From UBA668 sp041918155 (GTDB taxonomy: Bacteria; Actinomycetota; Acidimicrobiia; Acidimicrobiales; Ilumatobacteraceae): a stretch of DNA of 64,000 nucleotides. The notes under the pieces were generated by a model that was not told the origin of the DNA, made no database searches, and saw nothing but the letters and a program-made list of their open reading frames with translations. Within the stretch, counting starts at the first letter, position 1. Each line of letters opens with the position of its first letter. Location: contig JAYRWH010000091.1 of assembly GCA_041918155.1 (NCBI GenBank), forward strand, positions 1 through 64,000, read 5' to 3'. The position numbers and the translations under genes were made by a program. Shown here piece by piece: positions 16,017-25,479 of the stretch.

Positions 16017-16439
16017 GTGAGCACCTCGTCGCCGCGTCTTGTCGCTCCCGCTGGAACCATGTTTCGGCGGGCCCTCGTGCTGAAGTGCCCGATGTGCGGC
16101 AAGCGTCCGTCCACGGTGAGACGGTGGCTCGGCCATCACGAACGGTGCCGTTCGTGCGGCATCCGCTGGCACCGCGAGCACGGCTTCGAACTCGGCCCGA
16201 TCGCCCTCAACGTCGTCATCACGTTCTTCGTGCTCGGCGTCAGCATGATCGTCGGCTTCGTCGCGACCGCGCCGGACTTCCCCGTAGTGGCGCTCACCAT
16301 CGGCCTCGTGTCGGGTGCGATCATCGTTCCGCTGATCGCCTATCCGTTCACGTTCATGGTGTGGCAAGCCTTTGACCTGGCCACCCACCAGCCGTCGCAG
16401 AGCGAGCTCGACGAGGCTCGCGCGAGCCTCGAATCCTGA
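16017..16439 (+). CDS. DUF983-like small membrane protein with zinc-ribbon cysteines
   Basis: A 140-residue protein with the DUF983 layout: an N-terminal CPMCGK pair and a second RCRSCGI pair that could bind zinc (about residues 24-50), a family-typical HGFELGPIALN segment, then two membrane helices (VVITFFVLGVSMIVGFVA and VALTIGLVSGAIIVPLIA). The molecular role of the family is not established. It precedes recA by 220 bases but recA has its own promoter. The GTG start sits 6 bases after a -10 box. Confidence 0.75.
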   Translation: MSTSSPRLVAPAGTMFRRALVLKCPMCGKRPSTVRRWLGHHERCRSCGIRWHREHGFELGPIALNVVITFFVLGVSMIVGFVATAPDFPVVALTIGLVSGAIIVPLIAYPFTFMVWQAFDLATHQPSQSELDEARASLES

Positions 16440-16464
16440 ACCGGAAGATTTCCTCTCTGGGTGC

Positions 16465-16493
16465 TTGATCGAACGACTGTTCGTAGTTACACT
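16465..16493 (+). promoter_or_regulatory. recA promoter
   Basis: TTGATC (-35, 16465-16470) and TACACT (-10, 16488-16493) are separated by exactly 17 bases. The SOS box fills most of the spacer. Transcription would start near 16500, giving recA a leader of about 160 bases with no obvious gene in it. Confidence 0.7.
16470..16483 (+). promoter_or_regulatory. SOS box (LexA operator) of recA
   Basis: CGAACGACTGTTCG matches the Gram-positive LexA consensus CGAAC-N4-GTTCG in both half sites. It sits between the -35 and -10 hexamers, where LexA binding would block RNA polymerase. Confidence 0.85.
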
Positions 16494-16659
16494 CATGTCG
16501 TTCGAACGCCGCACCCCGTTTCGGGTGACCAGGCCTCCTCTCAGGAATCCCTGTCACACCCCTTTCGTACGGTGCATATCACGGCAGCCAACCACTGCCG
16601 GATCGCCAGACACCAGCACACGTGACCCGAACCGGGCACGAGAGGAACGGAGACAGGTT

Positions 16660-17724
<1,065 letters not shown>

Positions 17725-17731
17725 GCCGCAG

Positions 17732-18154
17732 ATGGCGCACATCACCCTGATCACCCTCGGGGTTCGCGATGTAGCGGCGTCCACGTCGTTCTACGAGCCG
17801 CTGGGCTTCGAGAAGTCCAGCGGCTCGGAGGCATCGATCACGTTTCTGTACGCCGGTGCCGTGGTGCTGGCGTTGTACGGGCGTGAAGCGTTGGCCGACG
17901 ATGCCGGGGTGCCGGCCGATGGCTCGGGTTTCGACGGGGTGACGTTGGCGATGAACCTCGGATCTCCCGCTGAGGTCGACGAGGCGTTCGCTCGCTGGGT
18001 GGCAGGTGGCGCAGCGGCGATCAAGTCCCCACAGCCGGCGCAGTGGGGTGGCTATTCCTCCTACGTTGCCGACCCCGACGGTCACCTCTGGGAGATAGCC
18101 CACAACCCGCTCATGCAGTTGCGTGCCGACGGCTCCGCGCAACGGTCCGGATGA
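17732..18154 (+). CDS. VOC (glyoxalase/bleomycin-resistance/dioxygenase) family protein
   Basis: A 140-residue protein with paired beta-alpha-beta-beta-beta modules of the vicinal oxygen chelate fold: HITLITLGVRDVAASTSFYEPLGF at the start and SSYVADPDGHLWEIAHNP at the end, which carries the usual C-terminal metal-ligand glutamate. The reaction is unknown; members include lyases, dioxygenases and drug-binding proteins. It starts 7 bases after recA and so probably shares its SOS-regulated transcript, at the position where recX is often found. Confidence 0.8.
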   Translation: MAHITLITLGVRDVAASTSFYEPLGFEKSSGSEASITFLYAGAVVLALYGREALADDAGVPADGSGFDGVTLAMNLGSPAEVDEAFARWVAGGAAAIKSPQPAQWGGYSSYVADPDGHLWEIAHNPLMQLRADGSAQRSG

Positions 18155-18171
18155 CCAATCCGACCCTCCGG

Positions 18172-18177
18172 TAGCCT
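18172..18177 (+). promoter_or_regulatory. -10 hexamer of miaB, leaderless type
   Basis: TAGCCT ends 8 bases before the ATG at 18186, without a Shine-Dalgarno. It would give miaB a transcript independent of recA. Confidence 0.5.
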
Positions 18178-18185
18178 TGTGGCCT

Positions 18186-19604
18186 ATGGCCCGCAGCTAC
18201 GTCGTTCACACCTTCGGGTGCCAGATGAACGAACACGACTCCGAGCGGATTGCAGGCCTGCTCGACGCCGACGGCATGACCGCCGTCCAGAATCAGGCCG
18301 ACGCGGACATCGTCGTGCTGAACACCTGCTGCATCCGTGAGAACGCCGACAACAAGCTGTACGGCAGCCTCGGCTGGCTCCGCAGTTGGAAGAACGAGCG
18401 CGAGGGGCGTCAGATCGTGGTGTCGGGCTGCCTCGCGCAGAAGGACCGCGATCTGGTCGCGCAGAAGGCACCGTGGGTCGACGTGGTGCTGGGCACCCAC
18501 AATGTGCACCGCACCGCCGAGCTGGTGCAGCATGCCCAGCGGCACGGGCGGATCACCGAGATCCTCGATGCCGCTGTCATCGACGACCATGCATTGTTCC
18601 CCAGTGCGCTGCCGGCACGTCGCGAGACGAGCTACAACGCCTGGGTCACGATCCAGATCGGGTGCGACAACAACTGCGCGTTCTGCATCGTGCCATCGGT
18701 GCGCGGCGTCGAGCTGAGCCGGCCCTTCGACGAGATCGTCAGTGAGGTGCACGCGCTCGTGGCCGACGGCGTCAGCGAAGTAACGCTGTTGGGCCAGAAC
18801 GTCAACAGCTACGGTCGCGACCTGCAGTTGGTCGCGCGCCAGAATGGCGACGCCGATGCCCGCCTGCGCCCGTTGTTCGCCGACCTGCTGACCGCAGTGG
18901 GTTCGGTTCCCGGGTTGCGGCGCGCGCGCTTCACGAGTCCGCACCCCAAGGACATGCGCCCCGAAACGTTTGCCGCGATGGCGGCCACGCCCACGATCTG
19001 CGAGCACCTGCACTACCCGCTGCAATCCGGCAGCGACCGGGTGCTGGCGCAGATGCACCGTGGTTACACGGCCGATCGGTATCTCGAGCGCCTGGCCGAG
19101 GCTCGTGCTGCGGTGGACGATCTGGCGGTCAGCACGGACATCATCGTCGGCTTCCCCGGCGAGACCGACGACGACTTCGCGCGCACCCTCGAGGTGGCCG
19201 CCGCTGCCGAGTACGACTACGCCTACACGTTCATCTTCTCGCCGCGGGAAGGTACCGAGGCGGCGGCAATGACAGATCGTTTCGTCGAGCCGGCCATTGC
19301 CGCTGAGCGCTTCCAGCGTCTCCGGATCGTCGTGGAGCACAGCGCGCTCGCCAAGCACCAGGCGCGCATCGGCCGCATCGAAGAGGTGGTGGTGGAGGGC
19401 CCGAGCAAGAAGGATCCGTCGCTGCTGTCGGGCCGCACGCGCCAGAACAAGCTGGTGCACTTCACGCCCACGACGCCGGTGCGGACGGGCTCGTACGCCA
19501 TGGTGGAGGTCACCGGGGCCGCGCCCCACCACCTCGTCGGGCGCTGGGTCGAGCTCGTCGCGGAGCCCCGCCACCGGCGGCGGATTCCGGTCCTCGCCGG
19601 GTGA
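18186..19604 (+). CDS. miaB: tRNA-2-methylthio-N6-dimethylallyladenosine synthase
   Basis: Radical-SAM methylthiotransferase that adds a methylthio group to i6A37 of tRNAs reading UNN codons, after MiaA has made i6A. The 472-residue protein has the N-terminal cluster cysteines (C12 in TFGCQMN, the NTCCIRE pair near 48-49, SGCLAQ near 82), the radical-SAM motif GCDNNCAFC (C160, C164, C167), EVTLLGQNVNSYG, FTSPHPKDM and a C-terminal TRAM domain. It overlaps miaA by GTGA, coupling the two steps of the same modification. Confidence 0.96.
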   Translation: MARSYVVHTFGCQMNEHDSERIAGLLDADGMTAVQNQADADIVVLNTCCIRENADNKLYGSLGWLRSWKNEREGRQIVVSGCLAQKDRDLVAQKAPWVDVVLGTHNVHRTAELVQHAQRHGRITEILDAAVIDDHALFPSALPARRETSYNAWVTIQIGCDNNCAFCIVPSVRGVELSRPFDEIVSEVHALVADGVSEVTLLGQNVNSYGRDLQLVARQNGDADARLRPLFADLLTAVGSVPGLRRARFTSPHPKDMRPETFAAMAATPTICEHLHYPLQSGSDRVLAQMHRGYTADRYLERLAEARAAVDDLAVSTDIIVGFPGETDDDFARTLEVAAAAEYDYAYTFIFSPREGTEAAAMTDRFVEPAIAAERFQRLRIVVEHSALAKHQARIGRIEEVVVEGPSKKDPSLLSGRTRQNKLVHFTPTTPVRTGSYAMVEVTGAAPHHLVGRWVELVAEPRHRRRIPVLAG

Positions 19605-20524
19605 GCCGGCCACCGGTGCAAAGGCCGCTCGTCATCCTCGGCCCCACTGCGTCAGGCAAGAGCGATGTGGCGATGGCGTACGCCGGCGCCCACCCACGGA
19701 GCGAGATCGTGGCCGTCGATGCGATGCAGGTGTACCGGCGCATGGATATCGGCACCGCCAAGCCCACCCTCGCTGAACGCTCGCAGGTGCGACATCACTG
19801 CCTGGATCTGACCGAGCCCGGCGCGGAGTTCAGCGTGGCCGACTTCGGGGTCGCGGCAGGCGAAGCGCTCTCAGCAATCGCCGGGCGTGGCGACCGGGCG
19901 GTCCTCGTCGCCGGTACCGGGCTGTACCTCAGGGCTCTCACGGACCCGATGGAGATCCCCGGCCGGTGGCCGGCGATCCGCGCCGAGCTGGAAGCGCGTG
20001 CCGAACGCGAGGGCAGCAGCCCGCTGCACGCGGAGCTGGCAACACTCGATCCGCTCGCGGCATCGCGGATGGAGCCGAGCAATTTGCGCCGGGTGGTGCG
20101 TGCGTTGGAGGTGGTGCACGGCAGTGGGCGGGCATTCAGCTCCTTCGGCCCCGGCGTCGACACCTACCCGCCGGTGCCATTCGTGCAGGTCGGGCTGCGC
20201 TGGCAGCGCGACGCGCTCATCAGGCGCATCGGAGAGCGCGTGGAGCGGATGATGGTGGCTGGGTTGGTGGGGGAGGTGCAGTCGTTGCTCGCCGAACCGG
20301 GTGGGCCGTCGCGCACTGCCCGGCAGGCACTCGGCTACAAGGAAATCATCGACCATCTCGAGGATCGCTGCAGCCTCGACGAGGCGGTGGCGACGATCGC
20401 GCTACGCACCCGCCAGTTCGCCGTGCGCCAGGAGCGATGGTTCCGTCGCGACCCCCGCGTACGCTGGGTGGACATCGAACACGACCCGGTGGCCGAGGTG
20501 CTGCCGGTCCTCGAAGGCGTATGA
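19601..20524 (+). CDS. miaA: tRNA dimethylallyltransferase
   Basis: Transfers the dimethylallyl group to A37 of tRNA, producing the substrate of MiaB. The 307-residue protein has the P-loop GPTASGKS near the N-terminus, DAMQVYRRMDIGTAKP, VAGTGLYLRALTDP, and C-terminal ARQALGYKEI and RTRQFAVRQERWFRRD. The GTG start overlaps the miaB stop by 4 bases and its own stop overlaps dapF by 4, so the three are translationally coupled. Confidence 0.96.
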   Translation: MSRPPVQRPLVILGPTASGKSDVAMAYAGAHPRSEIVAVDAMQVYRRMDIGTAKPTLAERSQVRHHCLDLTEPGAEFSVADFGVAAGEALSAIAGRGDRAVLVAGTGLYLRALTDPMEIPGRWPAIRAELEARAEREGSSPLHAELATLDPLAASRMEPSNLRRVVRALEVVHGSGRAFSSFGPGVDTYPPVPFVQVGLRWQRDALIRRIGERVERMMVAGLVGEVQSLLAEPGGPSRTARQALGYKEIIDHLEDRCSLDEAVATIALRTRQFAVRQERWFRRDPRVRWVDIEHDPVAEVLPVLEGV

Positions 20525-21330
20525 GCACCCTCACACTCACCAAGCACCACGGGCTGGGCAACGACTTCCTCGTTCTGTTCCACCCACCGGCGGTCGACCT
20601 GCCGGCGCTCGCGCGCGCGCTGTGCGATCGCCATCGGGGCGTGGGCGCCGACGGGCTGCTGATCGGCGAGTCGGCCGAGGGCTATACGGCGCAGATGGTG
20701 CTCTACAACGCCGACGGGTCACGGGCGGAGATGAGCGGCAACGGGATCCGCTGTTTCGCCCAGGCGCTCGCGGCCCGTCGCGGTGATCTCGCGGATCAGC
20801 GGCTCCTCACCGACGCGGGCGAGCGCACGGTCGCGATGGAGGCCACTGCGCAGGCTGGGCTGCTGTTGGCTGCCGTCGACATGGGGGCGGTCGAGCCGAT
20901 CACCGCGCCTGCGGACTGGAACCGCCTCGGGTGCGATCCGCTCCGGCCGGTCCTGCACCTCAGCCTTGGCAACCCCCATTCGGTGGTGGGCGTGGAGTCC
21001 GTGGCGGACGTCGATCTGCTCTTGTTGGGCCAGATCGTTCCGTACGTGAACCTGGAGATTGTCGAGCCCGGTCCCGAGCCACACGCGATCACGATGCGGG
21101 TGCACGAACGCGGCGCCGGTATCACCGAAGCGTGCGGCACGGGTGCCTGTGCGAGCGCGTGGGCGGCACACTCGTGGGGGCTCGCCACGATGCGCGACGG
21201 CGAAATCGTCGTGCACATGGACGGTGGAGATGCAACAGTGCGTCTCGACACGCCCACCGCCGGCAGGATCACCCTCGTGGGTCCGGCCCAGTACGTCGCC
21301 ACCATCACGGTCGACGTCGATGGCAGCTGA
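20521..21330 (+). CDS. dapF: Diaminopimelate epimerase
   Basis: Converts LL- to meso-diaminopimelate, the cross-linking residue of peptidoglycan and the immediate lysine precursor. The 269-residue protein has two pseudo-symmetric halves, each giving one catalytic cysteine: EMSGNGIRCFAQ and TEACGTGACASAWA. KHHGLGNDFLV is the family N-terminus and GNPHSVV is present. ATG overlaps miaA (ATGA). A likely succinyl-DAP aminotransferase gene of the same pathway follows hflX. Confidence 0.96.
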   Translation: MSTLTLTKHHGLGNDFLVLFHPPAVDLPALARALCDRHRGVGADGLLIGESAEGYTAQMVLYNADGSRAEMSGNGIRCFAQALAARRGDLADQRLLTDAGERTVAMEATAQAGLLLAAVDMGAVEPITAPADWNRLGCDPLRPVLHLSLGNPHSVVGVESVADVDLLLLGQIVPYVNLEIVEPGPEPHAITMRVHERGAGITEACGTGACASAWAAHSWGLATMRDGEIVVHMDGGDATVRLDTPTAGRITLVGPAQYVATITVDVDGS

Positions 21331-21352
21331 CAGGGCGCGGGAGAGGGCACGA

Positions 21353-22690
21353 ATGAACACGCCGTACAACGAAGCCCTCGGCGCCACGCTGATCGAGCGC
21401 ACCAAGCGCGAGCGCATCGTCATCGTCGGTGTCACCTTGCCGGGCCACACCGACGACGACACCGAAGCCAGCCTCGACGAGTTGTCGCTGCTCATCGACA
21501 CCGCCGGCGCCGACGAGGCGGCGCGGGTGGTGCAGCGCCGTGACTCACCCGACCACACCTGGTTCATCGGCAAAGGCAAGGCCGGGGAGCTGCGCGATGT
21601 ATGCCTCGCGGTCGATGCCGACACGGTGGTGTTCGACAACGAGTTGAGCCCGGCCCAGCAGTTCAACCTGGAGAAGTTGCTGGGGCGCACGGCGCTCGAC
21701 CGCACGGCGGTGATCCTCGACATCTTCGGCCAGAATGCGCACACCTTGGAGGGCAAGGCGCAGGTGGAGCTCGCGCTGCTGCGCTACCGCCTGCCCCGCC
21801 TGCGCCGCGGCGCGACTGCGAAGCTCTCCCAGCAGCGTGGTGGCGTTGGCAGCCGGTTCGGTTCCGGCGAGACCAAGCTCGAGGTCGATCGCCGGCGGAT
21901 CATGCGGCGAATCACCAAGCTCGAGGGCGACCTGCGTGAGCTGCAGAGCACGCGCACCCTGCAGCGTAAGAGCCGCAAGCGCAGCGGGCTGGCCGCGGTC
22001 ACGATCGTCGGCTACACAAACGCCGGCAAGTCAACCCTGCTCAACCGGCTCACCCAGGCAGGTGTGCTCGTGGAGGATCGGCTGTTCGCGACGCTCGACC
22101 CCACAACTCGTCGTTTGTCGCTTCCCGGTGGCGAGCCCGTTCTACTCACCGACACGGTGGGCTTCGTGCGCCGCCTGCCCCACGGGCTGGTGGAGGCGTT
22201 CAAGAGCACGCTGGAGGTGGCGAGCACGGCCGACTTCCTCGTGCACGTGGTGGACAGCTCGGCCGCCGACCCCGATGGCCAGATCGCTGCCGTGCGCGAG
22301 GTGCTCGCCGAAATCGACGCCATCAACGTTCCCGAGCTGCTCGTGTTCAACAAGGCCGACATCGCCCACGACGCGGCTGGCGACCTCGTGGCCCGACACC
22401 AGGGCTCGGTGGCGATCAGCGCGCACACCGGCGAGGGAATCGACGGTCTGCTGACAGCGCTCGCCGACCGCCTACGCGCGATCACCGCTGTTGTGGAGTT
22501 GCTCGTGCCTTACGACCGTGGCGACGTGCTCGCGGCGATTCATCGTGAGGGCGAGGTCGTCAGCACATTCCACGACACCGATGGCGTACGCGTTCGCTCC
22601 CGCCTGTCAGACGCGTCGGCGGGTCGGCTCGCGGAGTTCGTCGTCCTCTCCGATGGTGGGCACCCGAACGGGCAGGATTGTGAGAAATGA
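21353..22690 (+). CDS. hflX: Ribosome-associated GTPase HflX
   Basis: HflX splits or rescues stalled 70S ribosomes. The 445-residue protein has the N-terminal nucleotide-binding domain (WFIGKGKAGEL, VVFDNELSPAQQFNLE), the coiled-coil linker with RLPRLRRGATAKLSQQ, and the G domain with GYTNAGKST (G1), LTDTVGFVRRLPH (G3) and NKAD (G4). I choose ATG 21353 because GGAGAGGG stands about 7 bases upstream; an ATG at 21320, overlapping dapF, is also in frame. The stop overlaps the next gene by ATGA. Confidence 0.95.
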   Translation: MNTPYNEALGATLIERTKRERIVIVGVTLPGHTDDDTEASLDELSLLIDTAGADEAARVVQRRDSPDHTWFIGKGKAGELRDVCLAVDADTVVFDNELSPAQQFNLEKLLGRTALDRTAVILDIFGQNAHTLEGKAQVELALLRYRLPRLRRGATAKLSQQRGGVGSRFGSGETKLEVDRRRIMRRITKLEGDLRELQSTRTLQRKSRKRSGLAAVTIVGYTNAGKSTLLNRLTQAGVLVEDRLFATLDPTTRRLSLPGGEPVLLTDTVGFVRRLPHGLVEAFKSTLEVASTADFLVHVVDSSAADPDGQIAAVREVLAEIDAINVPELLVFNKADIAHDAAGDLVARHQGSVAISAHTGEGIDGLLTALADRLRAITAVVELLVPYDRGDVLAAIHREGEVVSTFHDTDGVRVRSRLSDASAGRLAEFVVLSDGGHPNGQDCEK

Positions 22691-23802
22691 AGGACCCCAA
22701 CGGCTTCACCCCGCCCCCATACCCCTACGACCGCCTCGACCGCTTCGCCCCCTTCGCCGCGGCTCTGCCGGGCGGCACCGTCGACCTGTCGATCGGCACA
22801 CCATGTGATCCGCCTCCCGAGGCGGTGATCGAGGCGCTCAGCCACAGCAATTCCGAACGTGGCTACCCGGCCAGCATCGGCACCGAGGAGTTGCGGACGG
22901 CGATCCGCGACTGGATCGCGCGGCGCTTCGACGTCGTCGTACCGCTGGCCCAGATCGCTGCCTGCGTGGGTACCAAGGAGTTCGTCGCCACCACGCCCCA
23001 GTACCTGAAGCTGCGCACCCCGTCGCGCGACACCGTGCTGTATCCCGCGGTGTCGTACCCCACCTACGAGATGGGCGCCGTGCTTGCCGGGTGTCGCGCG
23101 GTGCCCGTGGCCGCCGCAGCCGATGGCGGCATCGACCTCAGCTCCATCGACCCGGCCGACGCAGCCCGGGCCCTGCTGTTGTGGGTCAACAGCCCCTCGA
23201 ACCCCATCGGCGCCCTCTCCGATCTGGCCGCCGCGGCCGCTTGGGGCCGGGCCAACGACGTGCCGGTATTCAGCGACGAGTGCTATGTCGAGTTCACCTG
23301 GGACGGCCCGGCGAGCACGATCCTGCATTCCGGGCTCGACGGTGTGGTGGCCGTGCACTCCTTGTCGAAGCGCTCGAACCTGGCCGGTGTGCGTGTGGGC
23401 TTCTACGCCGGCGATGCCGAATTGGTGAGCTATCTCAAGGAAGTGCGCAAGCACGTCGGGATGATGGTGCCTGGTCCGGCGCAGGCTGCCGGTGCCGTGG
23501 CCCTGGCCGACGACGCCCACGTGGCGGTGCAGCGCGACCGGTATCGCCACCGCCTTCAGCGGCTGGCAGTCGTGCTCTCGAAGTGGTCGGGGATCGACGT
23601 GCCCCTGCCCGCGGGAGGCTTTTACCTGTGGTTCGACGCGGGCGATGGGTGGGAGTTCACCGAGCGCTTGGCGCGCGTCGGGGGCGCCCTGGTGAGCCCC
23701 GGCGACTTCTACGGAGCAGGTGGTTCACAGAACGTGCGCGCCGCCGTGGTACAACCTGACGACCGGATCGAACTCGTCGCTACGCGACTGGGGGTGCGCT
23801 GA
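22687..23802 (+). CDS. dapC: Succinyldiaminopimelate transaminase (DapC-like)
   Basis: A 371-residue class I/II PLP aminotransferase. It probably makes N-succinyl-LL-2,6-diaminopimelate in the lysine/DAP pathway, upstream of DapF, whose gene is two genes before. Motifs are LSIGTPCDPPP and PAVSYPTYEMGAVLAG, the PLP-binding VNSPSNPIG, FSDECYVEFTWDG, and the Schiff-base lysine in HSLSKRSNLAGVRVGF. The C-terminal PAGGFYLWF is typical. The DapC assignment rests on length, motifs and position; other aminotransferases share these motifs. Confidence 0.82.
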   Translation: MKDPNGFTPPPYPYDRLDRFAPFAAALPGGTVDLSIGTPCDPPPEAVIEALSHSNSERGYPASIGTEELRTAIRDWIARRFDVVVPLAQIAACVGTKEFVATTPQYLKLRTPSRDTVLYPAVSYPTYEMGAVLAGCRAVPVAAAADGGIDLSSIDPADAARALLLWVNSPSNPIGALSDLAAAAAWGRANDVPVFSDECYVEFTWDGPASTILHSGLDGVVAVHSLSKRSNLAGVRVGFYAGDAELVSYLKEVRKHVGMMVPGPAQAAGAVALADDAHVAVQRDRYRHRLQRLAVVLSKWSGIDVPLPAGGFYLWFDAGDGWEFTERLARVGGALVSPGDFYGAGGSQNVRAAVVQPDDRIELVATRLGVR

Positions 23803-24641
23803 TGTCCTACCAACCGCAACCACCGATGCCTCCGACGGGGGTGCCACAACCGATGTATGCGGCGGCCCCGGCCGCGGTCTCGGGTCCTTCGCCGTCACGC
23901 TCGGGCGGAAAGGGCGCCAAGATCGTCGGCTTCGGGCTCATCGTCCTCGGCTTGATCGGCGGCGCGGCGCTCATCGTGTTGAGCGGCACGAACAGCGAAG
24001 AGACGGTCAAGAAGTTCGCCCGCGCCCCGGTGGGTTGCACCACCACGCTCGACTTCTCCTCCACTGGCGAGTTCACGGTCTATCTCGAGACAAGGGGTTC
24101 GGTGTCCGAAGTGGAGGGGGACTGCGCCTTCGATGGGGTGTCGTACGACCGGGGTGACGACAGTGCTCCCCAGGTCAGCCTGACGCTCGTCGACTCGGCC
24201 GGCGCAGAGGTGGCATTCGTGGAGGAGCAGGGCGCGTCGTATTCCTCGGGCGGCTACACCGGCACGGCGATCCGTTCCGTCAACATCGCCACGGCTGGCT
24301 CGTACCAGCTCACCGTGAGCAGCCCCGACAGCGATTTCGCGATCGCGGTGGGGGGCGATCCCGACGGCAATAGCTCACAGCTGCAGCTGGGTGGCATCGT
24401 CGCGCTCGCGGCTGGCGTGGTGCTCGGTGTGCTCGTCCTGTTGCTCGGCCGCCGGGGTGGCTCGCAGCCGACTGGACCCGCCTGGCAGCCGGCCCAGCAG
24501 CAGTGGCCCCAGCAGGCGACGGTGCCGGGCTACCAGCCCGCGCCCCAGCCGGGCTACGGCGGTGCGCCGCCCCAATGGCAGCCGGCACAGCCGCCACCCC
24601 CCGCCCCGCCGCCCGGGCAGGGCTGGGGAGCGCCGCAGTAG
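23802..24641 (+). CDS. Membrane protein with proline-rich ends, unknown function
   Basis: A 279-residue protein with a proline/glutamine-rich N-terminus, one membrane helix (IVGFGLIVLGLIGGAALIVL, about residues 42-62), an extracytoplasmic beta-rich domain of about 130 residues containing two cysteines, a second helix (GGIVALAAGVVLGVLVLLL) and a long C-terminal tail of P/Q/G/W repeats. Such tails are common in actinobacterial envelope and division-associated proteins, but I do not recognise this one. The ATG shares a base with the dapC-like stop (TGATG). Confidence 0.7.
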   Translation: MSYQPQPPMPPTGVPQPMYAAAPAAVSGPSPSRSGGKGAKIVGFGLIVLGLIGGAALIVLSGTNSEETVKKFARAPVGCTTTLDFSSTGEFTVYLETRGSVSEVEGDCAFDGVSYDRGDDSAPQVSLTLVDSAGAEVAFVEEQGASYSSGGYTGTAIRSVNIATAGSYQLTVSSPDSDFAIAVGGDPDGNSSQLQLGGIVALAAGVVLGVLVLLLGRRGGSQPTGPAWQPAQQQWPQQATVPGYQPAPQPGYGGAPPQWQPAQPPPPAPPPGQGWGAPQ

Positions 24642-24644
24642 AAG

Positions 24645-24661
24645 GCCGGCTCAGAGCCGGC
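24645..24661. terminator. Hairpin between convergent genes, overlapping the lexA stop
   Basis: GCCGGC, TCAGA and GCCGGC form a 6-bp stem with a 5-base loop. It covers the lexA stop codon on the minus strand and follows the plus-strand gene by 3 bases, so it could act in both directions. Confidence 0.45.
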
Positions 24662-25280
24662 GCATCACGGTGACGACCCGGCCGAAGATCTGCACTTCGC
24701 CGTCGGTGAACACCATCGGCGACAGGCGAGAGTTGGCGGGGATGAGCGTGACGGTGCTGCCCTTGCGCTGATAGGTCTTGACCGTGGCTTCCTCGCCCGG
24801 GATGCCGGCGATGACGATCTCGCCGTTCTCTGCCGTGGTCTGTGCCCTGGCGACGACGAAGTCGCCGTCCATGATGCCGACCTCGATCATCGAGTCGCCA
24901 CGCACCCGCAGCATGAACAGCTCTCCGGTGCCGGTGAAGTCCTCGGGTAGGGGGAACAGCTCCTCGACGTTCTCCTGCGCGAGCACATCGGTGCCGGCGG
25001 CGACATCGCCCACGAGCGGGACGTGACGCACGGGGCGGCGCTCGATGGCGGCACCCGACGACGGATCGAAGCGCACCTCGATGGCGCGCGGCTTGGTTGG
25101 GTCGCGCTTGAGGTAGCCGAGCCGCTGCAAGGTGGCGAGGTGGCTGTGCACCGTCGACGGGGAGGTGAGGCCCACGGCCTCGCCGATCTCGCGGACACTG
25201 GGCGGGTAGCCCTGTTCGCGCATGCTGGTTTCGATCATGTCGAGGATGCCGCGTTGGCGGGCGGTGAGACGTTCGGCCAT
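24651..25280 (-). CDS. lexA: SOS repressor LexA
   Basis: Represses DNA-damage genes until RecA filaments stimulate its self-cleavage. The 209-residue protein has an N-terminal winged helix-turn-helix (residues 1-70; PPSVREIGEAVGLTSPSTVHSH), the Ala95-Gly96 cleavage site in GDVAAGTD, Ser130 in VRGDSMIEVGI and Lys168 in EATVKTYQ as the catalytic dyad. I start it at ATG 25280 because MAERLTARQR is the family N-terminus and TACGCT lies 6 bases upstream. Its promoter is overlapped by LexA-like boxes, so it is self-regulated. Confidence 0.97.
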   Translation of the reverse strand: MAERLTARQRGILDMIETSMREQGYPPSVREIGEAVGLTSPSTVHSHLATLQRLGYLKRDPTKPRAIEVRFDPSSGAAIERRPVRHVPLVGDVAAGTDVLAQENVEELFPLPEDFTGTGELFMLRVRGDSMIEVGIMDGDFVVARAQTTAENGEIVIAGIPGEEATVKTYQRKGSTVTLIPANSRLSPMVFTDGEVQIFGRVVTVMRRL

Positions 25281-25286
25281 GTGGTC

Positions 25287-25315
25287 AGCGTACACGCGTT
25301 CGGCGTTCAGGTCAA
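25287..25315 (-). promoter_or_regulatory. lexA promoter, leaderless
   Basis: On the minus strand TTGACC (-35, 25315-25310) and TACGCT (-10, 25292-25287) are 17 bases apart. The -10 ends 6 bases before the ATG. LexA box 1 overlaps the -35 hexamer. Confidence 0.65.
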
Positions 25316-25326
25316 ACACCCGTTCG
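25313..25326. promoter_or_regulatory. LexA-like box 1
   Basis: CAAACACCCGTTCG differs from CGAAC-N4-GTTCG at one half-site base. It overlaps the lexA -35. Confidence 0.55.
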
Positions 25327-25327
25327 T

Positions 25328-25341
25328 GCAACAAATGTTCG
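25328..25341. promoter_or_regulatory. LexA-like box 2
   Basis: GCAACAAATGTTCG has one perfect half (GTTCG) and one degenerate half. It starts 15 bases after box 1 and is probably a weaker site. Confidence 0.45.
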
Positions 25342-25349
25342 ACCGGGTG

Positions 25350-25378
25350 TTGACATCGAACAGTCGTTCGTGCAGACT
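25350..25378 (+). promoter_or_regulatory. Promoter of the SOS-controlled LysM gene
   Basis: TTGACA (25350-25355) and CAGACT (25373-25378) are separated by 17 bases. The spacer is occupied by LexA box 3. The transcript would have a leader of about 95 bases ending in the site GGAAGGAG before the ATG at 25480. Confidence 0.6.
25357..25370. promoter_or_regulatory. LexA box 3 (perfect half sites)
   Basis: CGAACAGTCGTTCG, with both half sites perfect, lies inside the spacer of the LysM-gene promoter. Confidence 0.85.
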
Positions 25379-25379
25379 A

Positions 25380-25393
25380 CGAACAGTCGTTCG
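25380..25393. promoter_or_regulatory. LexA box 4 (perfect half sites)
   Basis: The same 14-mer as box 3, CGAACAGTCGTTCG, 23 bases further on and over the expected transcription start of the LysM gene. Confidence 0.85.
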
Positions 25394-25394
25394 A

Positions 25395-25408
25395 GCAACA
25401 CCTGTTCG
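25395..25408. promoter_or_regulatory. LexA-like box 5
   Basis: GCAACACCTGTTCG has one perfect half. It starts 15 bases after box 4, the same spacing as boxes 1 and 2. Confidence 0.45.
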
Positions 25409-25479
25409 ATCGGGCGACCACCCAGTCCGTTTCCTCGCCGTCCGACATCGGTTCGGCACCACGCCGGAAGGAGCCCATT

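Noticed and set aside
16499..16508. CGTTCGAACG palindrome just after the recA promoter as a second SOS box
   Set aside because: Half sites are in the opposite order to the CGAAC-N4-GTTCG consensus, so LexA binding is not expected.
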